Shown here: in pieces, positions 58,501 to 64,000 of the stretch | Layout of the letters: every line of letters starts with the position of its first letter | How positions within the stretch are numbered: the stretch's first letter is position 1 | Source of the DNA: Corythucha ciliata | Taxonomy: Eukaryota > Arthropoda > Insecta > Hemiptera > Tingidae | NCBI GenBank assembly: GCA_038030265.1 | Contig: CM075938.1 | Span: 7,231,009 to 7,295,008 of the forward strand | Direction of reading: 5' to 3' | Length of the DNA: 64,000 nucleotides | The notes under the pieces: generated by a model | The model's database searches: none | What the model was told of the DNA's origin: nothing | Seen by the model: only the letters and a program-made list of their open reading frames with translations | Translations under genes and position numbers: made by a program

Positions 58501-59363
58501 TATTATTATTATTATATCTGAGCAGGCGAACTACCAGTTCTCTTGCTGGGGTCTCTGGTCTGGTGCATCTGACATCTTCTGATGCCCACCCCTAGATGAA
58601 GGGCCGGCTACGCCCCTGTTTTTACCCAATTTTTCTTTTTGTCACTCTTATACGGACCCACCCTGTATAGGGTAGGAGGAACTAAGTTCAAAAACCTAGC
58701 ACTCAAAGAAATCATCGTTTTACTCAACAAATGATAAAGACATGCGTAGTTTTCTGGAAAGATAGACGATTCCAGGATTTAATAAGCATTGAGCTCGGGT
58801 AAATGTTGAAACAGGACTCTGAAGGAAAACATGACCCAGATTTAATAGCCGTATTTTTTGTTGTATCTATCTTTCTCCTATGAGCCATTTTTTAACCTTA
58901 CTTGAACAAAGGATATCGAATAAACTAATTTGAAGACGCAGAAAGCAATCATGGCAGATAGACATGGTATTGTCTATATTTCGTTCTTCTGAAAATTATA
59001 TGTAACTTAAGGCTTCCAAATAGCTAATGGATATTACTTCTAAAGGTTCATTGGTTCAAACTGGGATGAAAAGGGAAATAACAATACGTTATCTCCGATT
59101 GAGACCAAAGTTCATTGAAACCGCCGATAAAATTTGACATGGAGGACAAGACCAAGGCTTAATTAGAAGGTGACCCAGCGATATTATGGAGTCTTGAAAC
59201 TAACGATTTAAACTTAAATAAGTTCGACAAGGCGACGTCAATGCATAACCCCTTCGCTTCCTCATAAAAAATACAATACAAGTTATATTTTACCTTGAAC
59301 AACGAGTGCCGCGTTGACAAAGAGTGCACCCAATAACAAGCATTTCAGTTGGTTTCGCGTCAT
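43215..59363 (-). CDS. Lysosome-associated membrane glycoprotein (LAMP family), multi-exon gene
   Basis: Exons on the - strand: 59,363-59,294 (signal peptide), 44,986-44,493, 43,807-43,627, 43,555-43,215. All junctions are GT/AG and phases agree, giving about 361 residues; Drosophila Lamp1 is of similar size. Order: signal peptide, a Ser/Lys/Glu region, a Thr/Pro-rich mucin-like stem, one LAMP luminal domain with four Cys (TVCILAS, GHCGND, YECTW, LVCQTD) and several N-glycosylation sites, a transmembrane helix (IVPVMVGIALAVLVLVVLIV) and a short tail ending GYLSM, a GYxxΦ lysosome-targeting signal. It should be a type I glycoprotein of the lysosomal membrane. The first intron is 14.3 kb and full of transposons. 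The 59.3-kb exon is assigned by phase, strand and signal-peptide character; an intervening small exon cannot be excluded. Confidence 0.88.
43627..43807 (-). CDS. LAMP exon (middle of luminal domain)
   Basis: Acceptor TTTATTTACAG, donor CTT/GTGAGT. It encodes GTQQVIPVPENATGTGHC and a FSFELENKTESYSLSSI segment typical of the LAMP fold. It begins in phase 0 and ends one base into a Phe codon. Confidence 0.92.
43808..44492. other. LAMP intron, no element recognised
   Basis: Contains a short C/A-rich run (CCACCCCCCCCACCACCACC) near 44,160. No repeat word or exon is seen. Confidence 0.5.
44493..44986 (-). CDS. LAMP exon (mucin-like stem and start of luminal domain)
   Basis: Acceptor GTCATCAG, donor AAC/GTAAGT. 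It encodes a charged N-terminal stretch, then ~60 residues of Thr, Ser and Pro (likely O-glycosylated), then NWIVRGPNSTVCILASMKIK, the characteristic opening of a LAMP domain. Confidence 0.93.
45225..45310 (+). mobile_element. Two adjacent hAT-like termini
   Basis: CAGGGGCGGACAGGGG near 45,230 and CAGTGGCGTAGAGTTTGGGG plus more G at 45,292. The second resembles the reversed right end of the array-bearing element; see the array at 45,640-47,110. Confidence 0.5.
45292..47353 (-). mobile_element. Candidate array-bearing hAT-like element, reverse copy
   Basis: It runs from CAGTGGCGTAGAG plus poly-G at 45,292, through a family A array in reverse orientation (45,640-47,110), to TCGGTACGCTACTG at 47,353 (reversed CAGTAGCGTACCGA). 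Size and layout match the complete element at 60,454 read backwards. The flanking 8-mers (TGCTAACG, AACGGATC) do not match, so the boundaries are provisional. Confidence 0.45.
45640..47110 (-). repeat. Family A array, mostly reverse orientation
   Basis: About 45 units of GAATTAGCGTTTTTCTCAAT then TTTAGCCGC; a short forward stretch (GCTAAAATTGAG type) lies at about 46,500-46,690. It is within the LAMP first intron. Confidence 0.8.
47398..48300 (-). pseudogene. Non-LTR retrotransposon endonuclease (APE-type) remnant
   Basis: Reading leftward: an N-terminal segment with LNIKGLKKNFNELQAL (about 48,200) running in a shifted frame into a DVIILAETW-like motif, then CGDLNIDILSRSLEVSDYL (near 47,870), GYTRISSFSKTCIDHIFAK and a C-terminal TDHFA. 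These are the catalytic-site neighbourhoods of apurinic-type endonucleases of non-LTR elements. Frameshifts break the reading; the RT is absent. Confidence 0.82.
48500..48960 (-). pseudogene. ORF1 remnant of the same non-LTR element
   Basis: A coiled-coil-like heptad region (LKEVNELKKTVFFI) precedes EQATLKTNVEIAGIPETPNE and a segment ending KGRNIIVKM, the usual order in coiled-coil plus RRM-like ORF1 proteins. It lies upstream of the endonuclease on the same strand, so both probably belong to one element. A hAT-like end at 49,026 marks its truncated 5' side. Confidence 0.7.
49026..49065 (+). mobile_element. hAT-like terminus with poly-G
   Basis: CAGGGCCGGATCATGGGG and more G then ACTACCGGGGCGGCAA, directly after the truncated ORF1 remnant and before the next array. 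Confidence 0.45.
49200..50080 (-). repeat. Family A array, reverse orientation
   Basis: About 28 units of GAATTAGCGTTTTTTCTCAA then TTTTAGCC. Between 50,090 and 50,250 a few units appear in the forward orientation. Within the LAMP first intron. Confidence 0.8.
50230..50439 (-). mobile_element. hAT-type terminus (CAGGGGCTCTCAACCTTTTT reversed)
   Basis: It ends GAGAGCCCCTG at 50,439. The reverse complement starts CAGGGGCTCTCAACCTTTTT, a very common hAT terminal form. The partner end was not found. Confidence 0.55.
50898..51115 (+). mobile_element. hAT-type terminal fragment (CAGTGGTGACAAACC)
   Basis: CAGTGGTGACAAACCCAAGG then CCCGCGGGC, a hAT-type end, followed by ~200 bp that also occurs inverted at 42,441-42,650. 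Confidence 0.65.
51460..51718 (+). repeat. Word family E array, left part
   Basis: ~20-25-bp words of the type AAATCGTCAGTTTTGGGGTA. The array resumes at 53,171 after two insertions. Confidence 0.65.
51719..52868. mobile_element. 1,150-bp foldback element with TCA target duplication
   Basis: The ends TAGGCCAGTCATTCTAGACA and, reversed, TAGGCCAGTCACTTTAGACA are followed on both sides by AAATCCGGTAAATCTGAATT. TCA flanks both sides (51,716-51,718 and 52,869-52,871). The centre (52,170-52,350) is a second strong inverted repeat around GGTTAAAGGGTAACATGGGC. The element is mostly self-complementary and lacks coding sequence. Confidence 0.78.
52903..53170. repeat. 268-bp hairpin with long near-perfect arms
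   Basis: Arms of about 120 bp start TACAACTTGATTAATATTTT at the left and end with its complement at 53,170, separated by an A/T-rich loop. Read outward, each arm is an open frame rich in Glu, Ser and Lys (SAQEG...SENEEVEE...SQNPKNK) ending in a stop. It may be a captured or processed coding fragment duplicated as an inverted repeat. Confidence 0.75.
53171..53860 (+). repeat. Word family E array, right part
   Basis: About 30 units of GTCAGTTTTGGGGTAAAATC. It appears to be the continuation of 51,460-51,718. Confidence 0.75.
54011..55376 (+). pseudogene. CR1/Jockey-like non-LTR reverse transcriptase, 5' portion
   Basis: RT motifs in order: VIPLPKCSTPSEPFNYRPIA, AAFFDMSKAFDSV (motif A), VPQGSVLGPILFIIFINDLP (motif B), LYADDISS (motif C, intact YADD, near 54,810). 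A stop at 54,827 and frameshifts near 54,829 and 55,150 follow; the thumb and C-terminal region continue to 55,376. The coding sequence is cut in frame there by a 2,887-bp insertion and resumes at 58,270. The 5' part of the element (endonuclease) is missing. The exact clade is uncertain. Confidence 0.9.
55440..56019 (-). pseudogene. I-group RNase H end and C-terminal zinc region
   Basis: It resumes with NEVTLAWIPGHRGYEGNEKA, the last RNase H motif, then a second open segment with LRKHLHTMGMVADPMCRGC and a HFVGEC segment, the usual C-terminal zinc-binding region of I-group pol. A frameshift near 55,745 separates the two. The stop is near 55,461. Confidence 0.88.
56250..56800. repeat. ~38-57-bp tandem array inside the hAT-like element
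   Basis: About twelve units of CAATACCCATTCGATACCGA alternating with two linker types. The last units (from about 56,750) are inverted, so the block ends in a hairpin. Confidence 0.85.
56857..57007. mobile_element. ~150-bp MITE nested in the hAT-like element
   Basis: The ends TAAGCTCGGTGCACACTATG and, reversed, TAAGCTCGATGCACGCTATG are imperfect inverted repeats of about 22 bp. Target duplication not clear. Confidence 0.65.
57356..58263 (-). pseudogene. I-group RT C-terminus and first part of RNase H
   Basis: RT thumb (YLGVTLNGKLSW), then IIRPRIFYGALAWWKAV and a connection domain, then RNase H: NCFTGGSKLESG where FTDGS is expected (first catalytic Asp replaced by Gly, near 57,630), FQAEVVAI (Glu retained) and VIYADSRAALGAV (Asp retained). 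The frame is cut by the hAT-like target duplication at 57,348-57,355. Confidence 0.9.
58264..58516 (+). pseudogene. CR1/Jockey-like element, C-terminus and (TTA)n tail
   Basis: Continues the frame broken at 55,376: a SFRLAETSKSFLSMATKLYN segment, then LPLTQFKRKLKNILVNK, typical of the last ~60 residues of CR1-like pol proteins, stop TAG at 58,450-58,452, then AATAAATTATTATTATTATT as the 3' tail. Confidence 0.88.
58600..58620 (-). mobile_element. hAT-like terminus (reversed CAGGGGCGTAGCCGGCC)
   Basis: GGCCGGCTACGCCCCTG matches the CAGNGGCG(T/G)A type of end seen repeatedly in this window. The partner was not identified. Confidence 0.45.
58640..59293. other. First-intron sequence next to LAMP exon 1
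   Basis: Single-copy-looking, AT-rich; no array, exon or transposon end recognised. Confidence 0.5.
59294..59363 (-). CDS. LAMP first coding exon (signal peptide)
   Basis: ATG at 59,363; the 23 codons MTRNQLKCLLLGALFVNAAL plus VVQ form a basic n-region and hydrophobic core typical of a signal peptide. The donor is CAAG/GTAAAA, ending one base into a Gly codon that the acceptor at 44,986 completes. An in-frame upstream ATG exists but would bury the signal sequence, so this start is preferred. Confidence 0.65.
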
Positions 59364-60453
59364 GTTACTCCCGAAATTTGATTTAATTATTTGGAGAACA
59401 AGAACAGTCGGTCTTTGTTCAGGAAAATTCAAAAGCGAAACACCCGACCGTGTAAAATTGCACAATTTACATACGATCCAGAAAAACTCACTAGAAAAAC
59501 TGATTATTCGAGGTGATACGTCTTTGCTTCATTCCCCAATCGCGGTGTGACCTCTCCCCACCCCCTCTCCACCGCAGTTTCCTGAACCTTTTCTCCCACC
59601 ACGCGGAAGAGTTAGTCACTTTGCCAAGCTGTTCCCCGCTCAATCGCTCTCTGTCTGACTATTCAAACGCAAGTGCCTCCCTTTGAAGCGTTTCCTTCGC
59701 TAAAAAAAATCAGATTGAGGCTAAAAATCAAGGCTGAAGGAAAAAAAAAATGATTGCCATTTGCCTCTGCAATAACTCTCTGGAAGTGTAGGAGTCATAT
59801 AGGTCAAGCTGAAGGAAACACAAATTATTAATAGTTTTCAAGCGTTGACCACGGGGGTTGTCCACACCAATCATCCCCCACACCACACTCGCTTTAAAAA
59901 ACGGTCTAAATCGTGTTTTGTACGATATTTATTTAACATTTAAGCGGAAAAAAAAACCTCAAGAATAAGCTACGTCAGACGAAATGGTCGTTAAACGGCC
60001 AATAAACTTGAGAACGCGTTAAATTCTGGTCCCTGGAATGGCTAACAAATATAGAAAAAGCGCTAATTCGCAATGAAAATGGCTTGTTGTTCTTGGATCG
60101 AGTCCAAGCAGCAAATAAAGAAAAAAAACAAAAAAATAACGGAAAACAAGAAAGGCGTTGAAAATGGCCTCGAAGGCCGAAAACTAGTATCGCCAATAAA
60201 TAATTTCGCGAAGAGGACAAAATCTTTCGTACTAGTATGGTTTTGGGGGTCAAAACGTTGGTCAAACCCCCCTCAGGGCCTGGAAAAAATGCACAATGCC
60301 AAATTTAATTGAATCGCGGGAAAAATTAAGCTGTAAATGTAAAACGCTGCAAATTTTACACATGGGTTTATTATTCATGCATGTAGCTAGATCTAGCTTG
60401 AAATTACATGAAAATCGACACCACACACCCCTATGACCTCAAAACCTTTTAAA
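59364..60453. other. Upstream flank of the LAMP gene
   Basis: Likely contains the promoter and any 5' UTR. No TATA box or other element is clear enough to call. A short GCTAATTCGCAATGAAAATG family A word occurs at 60,060. Confidence 0.4.
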
Positions 60454-62441
60454 CAAGGGCGTAGGTACGGGGGGGGGGATAGATCCCCCCCCCCCAGAGG
60501 TACAAGTATACGAACGAAGGAGCACCAGTACCATAACGAAGAGCCCCATAAAATCTCCAAAAATGAACGTTTCACGGTGAAGTTAGGTTTAGCAGATTTT
60601 CTGGACTTGAAGCAGCCCAAAAAGGTCCGAGTACGTCCAGCTTTTTCCTTGGACTTGAGACCAAACGCAGTAGTGTACCGAAGTATGGGGGGGGGGGGGG
60701 TTCGCACAGGACCCTCTATCAGACAAATATTGGTAATATTCGTGGCTATAGCTGCTAAAAAGCGCTGATTCGTGGTCTTGCAATGTAACTTCCAGACTAA
60801 AATTAAGAGAAAAATCGCTGATTCGTGGTACATGGAGGCCAATCTACAATAAATTGTGGGAACCAACGCAACAGTGTTGTATACTTGGGTAAACCCCGCT
60901 GTTAAAGTTGAGAAAACACGCTATACTATTGACAAATAAAAGACGCTTTCAGGTTAAAATTGGACAAAAATCACTAATTCGCGGCTAAAATTGAAAAAAT
61001 CACCAATTAGCGCAGGTAAAATTAAGAAAAACGTTAATTTTCAGTTCAAATTGGGAAAAAGTGCCAATTCCCAGTTGAAAATGGAAAAAATTGCCAAATT
61101 TGCAGCTTAAATTGAGCCAAACGCCAATTCTTGGCAAAAATTGACAAAACTCGGTAGGTAATGCACGGGTTGGGAACGCAACCACGCTGCTAAAATTTAG
61201 AAAAAGCGAAAATTCGCTGCTAAAATTCTGAAACGTCACTAATTCTCGAATTAAGTGTCGTGAAATTTATAATTTAAAAATGATGATTTTTTGACAGAAA
61301 TGGATGGATGATGAACATTTTTTGGTTAGAAAAAAAATTACATTTATAATTTAAATTCGCACCTTCTGAAGGCATTTTTTTTTGCTAAAATTCAGAAAAA
61401 TGGCAAATTCATGAATGGCTATAGTATAATGTTAAAAAATACGCTAATTCACGGCTAGAACTGAAAAGAAGAAATAATTTATACCCATGAAAGTTATAAA
61501 AAATTACTAGTGCGGTGGTAAAACGTGAAAACCCGCTAATTTGCGGGTAATATTTAGAAAATAAAATGATCAGCCTGGTCAAAATTAAGAGAAATGTTAA
61601 TTTTAAGCCTAAAATTTGAGAAAATTGATAATTTGCGGATAAAAATTGATAAAATCGCCAATTTACAGCTAAAATTGCGCCAAACGCCATTTTGTGACTG
61701 AAATTGAGAAAATTCGCTAGTCGCCGCTACAATTTTAAAAAAGTGCTCATTCGTGGTTGAAATTGAGAAAAATTCCGTCAATTTGCGGATTCTGAAGGCA
61801 ATTTTTCAGGCTGAAATTGAAAAAAAAAAACGCCAATTTATGGCAATGTGAAGAAACCGCTAATTCGCGAGTGAACTGAGAAAAGGCGCTCATGCATTGC
61901 GTATGGTGAACCAAAAAACTCCAAATTAGTGAAAATTGCCCCTATTTTGTAGCTAATATTGTGGAAAACACTTAAGAAAAACGTTAATTTCCAGCTAAAA
62001 CTGAGAAAAGTGCTAATCCCCTGGTAAAAAAATATTTTAAAAATCTGTAATATGCTGCTAAAATTGAGGAAAACGCCAAAACTCGTGGATAGTTAAGAAA
62101 CTTCGGAACATCGCTCACGGGATAAAATGATACTTTGCTACTTAAAGTTGAGAAAATGCGCAAATTCATGGCTATGGAAGGGGGTGGGGCAAAACCGCCG
62201 GCTGAAACTGATAAGAACGATACACTCGGCCGAAAAAGCACTAATTTGCGGGTGGAGTCCAAAAAATCACCCCTAACTGAGAGATTGAGGCTATGATGAG
62301 GCCAGCAAGATGTCCATATTCAAGAGTGTGCTAATAGATGGGTGGAATAATGACTAAAATGCGAAATTACCCCCCCCCCCTCACCATTAAAATATTTCAA
62401 TCTGATTCCCCCCCCAGAACAAATTTCTACGTACGCCACTG
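60454..62441 (+). mobile_element. Complete 1,988-bp array-bearing non-autonomous hAT-like element
   Basis: Exact 8-bp target duplication CTTTTAAA (60,446-60,453 and 62,442-62,449). Ends CAAGGGCGTAGGTACGGGGG and, reversed, CAGTGGCGTACGTAGAAATT share a CA(A/G)(G/T)GGCGTA core and each is backed by long poly-G/C. The interior from about 60,740 to 62,270 is a family A array in forward orientation with no coding sequence. At the homologous position (near 61,571) the GGGCCC MITE is absent. This is the reference copy for those at 24,006, 28,112 and 32,205. Confidence 0.9.
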
Positions 62442-62552
62442 CTTTTAAAACCCCCATTTCGGACCAGGGAGTTAGGTGATCAAGCTGATCAGTAGTCACA
62501 ACCAACTATAGATCCTAAAAATAGAGTCTATGTGCGAAAAAATTAGTTTTTC

Positions 62553-63110
62553 GAGCAGTGGCGGCGGAACCGGGGGGGGGGGCAGGGTGGGCGGCCGCCC
62601 CCCGGAATTTAGTCTGGGGGGGGCGTCGCCCCCCAGGCTTCAATGCCAATCTTCTATCCCGAATACTGCACCCAAAGTTCTTATTCTATCCTTTTCGCTT
62701 CTTATTCGAGGACCAAGCGACCGTCACTCAGATCGAAAACCCTGGATCATTTGCGAGAAGATGAAAAATAGCAATGCCTAGAACATTCGCCCCCCCCCCC
62801 ATCTTTCACTTTTCTGCAGACTTTTTGTTAGGTATATTATTGATTCTTCTTCTACACTTTACACCTGCCATCTGGCAAAGGAGGACGATCCACCTATCGG
62901 CCACCCTCCCCGGAGAGGGTTTTAGCCCAAATTTAAGCAATATGAAGCACAGGCGTAGCAAGGGGCGTGCGGCGTGTGCGGTGCGCACCGGGCATCTCTA
63001 CCCTGGGGGCATCAAACCCGCTGTTTTGTTATGCGATCACCGCTACCCAGTGGCGGAACAACAATTGTCCGGGGCGGTAATCTCTAGGAGGCCCTTTAGT
63101 CTCTAATTAA
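62553..63110 (+). mobile_element. Cluster of transposon termini of the CAGTGGCGGA type
   Basis: CAGTGGCGGCGGAACCGGGG at about 62,556, AGGCGTAGCAAGGGGCGTGC near 62,951 (followed by GTGCGCACCGGGC) and CAGTGGCGGAACAACAATTG near 63,050. They are probably ends of different elements stacked by repeated insertion. The short open frames here are G/C-run artefacts. Confidence 0.5.
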
Positions 63111-63149
63111 ACCGAAAATATACTTTTTTGCAGCTTTGAAGTATATATT

Positions 63150-64000
63150 TTCCTCAATTTTAGCCACGAAATTGCCTCTAAATTGCGTTTTCTCATTTTT
63201 TTCCGCGAATTAGCTCATGTTCTCATTTTTAGCTGCGAATCGGCGCTTTTTACAAGCTCTTACCGTGAAGTTGCCTTAAGAATCCGCAAATTAGGTAGCG
63301 TTTAAGTGCTCTTTCCCAATTTTATCCGCAAATTAGCAATTTTTCTAAATTTAAGCCGTAAATTCGCGCTTTTCTCTATTACAAAAAAAACCATTCGTGT
63401 TTTTCTCTATTTATTACCCTCGAATTAGCGCATTTTCACAGTTTTAGCCGCTTGAATTAGCGCTTTTTCTCAATTTTATTCCCAAAGTTCCCCAAGAATG
63501 TGCAAGTTGGGGTATTCTCAATTTCAGCTGTGAATTAGCCTTTTTACCCCCAATTTAGCAGTGAATGGGCACATTTTTTAATTTTAGCTGGAAATTATAG
63601 CAGTTTTTCTCGATTTTATCTGCAAAATTGAAATGTTTTGTACCTTAGTTGTGAATTAAAGTTTTCCTCCACTTTTAGACGCAAAATGAATCGCAGCGCT
63701 TTTTCTCAATTTCAGTCCCAGCCCCGAGAATCCGTGAGTTGGCGTTTTCTGTGAATTCGCGCTTTTCTCTATTTCACGCCGTGAATCGCAGCGATTTTTC
63801 TCAATTTCAGTCCCAGCCCCGAGAATCCGTGAGTTGGCGTTTTCTGTGAATTCGCGCTTTTCCCCAATGTTTAAAGCTGCCAAATTGTAACACTTTATCA
63901 TAGTAGCGTGTTTCTCTATTTCTAGACTCAAATTCGCGTTGTTCTCTTTTTTATCCTTGAATTAGCGTTTTTCTCATCTTTAGCGCGTGAATTAGCGCTT
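63150..64000 (-). repeat. Family A array, reverse orientation, running off the window
   Basis: Units of GAATTAGCGCTTTTTCTCAA then TTTTAGCCGC. A 95-bp local tandem duplication (GAATCGCAGCG...GTGAATTCGCGCTTTT) lies at 63,688-63,782 and 63,783-63,870, showing recent growth. Confidence 0.82.

Noticed and set aside
62530..62781. Gly-rich open frames near 62.5-62.8 kb
   Set aside because: They are translations of poly-G transposon termini.

Overview
This is a window of a large, repeat-rich animal genome. Spliceosomal introns with GT/AG ends interrupt two recognisable metazoan genes, and most of the remaining sequence is transposons and degenerate short-period arrays. The transposon set (Jockey, I-group, R1-like and CR1/Jockey-like non-LTR elements, copia, hAT-like elements, MITEs) suggests an arthropod, perhaps a crustacean, but I cannot assign a species. 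I see no bacterial, viral or CRISPR features and no tRNA or rRNA gene.

Host gene 1 (+ strand, about 6.9-20.6 kb) encodes a B''-type regulatory subunit of protein phosphatase 2A (PPP2R3 / PR72 family). I could join eleven exons in consistent phase, giving about 528 codons. The set includes an 18-nt microexon, and there is also a second 27-nt exon that carries an in-frame stop. Its 5.6-kb intron (7,632-13,249) and 4.0-kb intron (15,006-18,977) are filled with ~30-bp degenerate arrays, a MITE and a 17-bp minisatellite. Host gene 2 (- strand, 43.2-59.4 kb) encodes a LAMP-family lysosomal membrane protein. Three exons lie at 43.2-45.0 kb. A signal-peptide exon at 59.3 kb fits them in phase across a 14.3-kb intron.

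Layout: 1-3.6 kb, ~30-bp arrays; 4.25-6.0 kb, a head-to-tail duplication of ~875 bp; 6.9-20.6 kb, PPP2R3-like gene; 20.9-22.2 kb, GC-rich R1-like remnant lacking its RT core; 23.1-24.0 kb, a 20-bp-type array; 24.0-41.15 kb, a composite built on a minus-strand Jockey element, with its 3' part tandemly duplicated (offset 4,089 bp), a hAT-like insertion in ORF2 and a complete copia insertion in ORF1; 41.2-42.4 kb, arrays; 43.2-59.4 kb, LAMP gene, whose first intron holds a multi-level transposon nest (54.0-58.5 kb); 60.45-62.44 kb, a complete 1,988-bp non-autonomous hAT-like element with an 8-bp target duplication; 62.5-64.0 kb, transposon termini and another array.

The most unusual feature is the set of degenerate arrays with ~20- to 32-bp periods. 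At least six 'word' families recur in both orientations. One of them forms the interior of a hAT-like element with intact ends, and a second hAT-like element carries an array of a different word. This suggests that non-autonomous hAT elements move such arrays and that recombination between arrays rearranges the region. Intron-exon joins and target-site duplications were read by eye; no alignment or database search was run.
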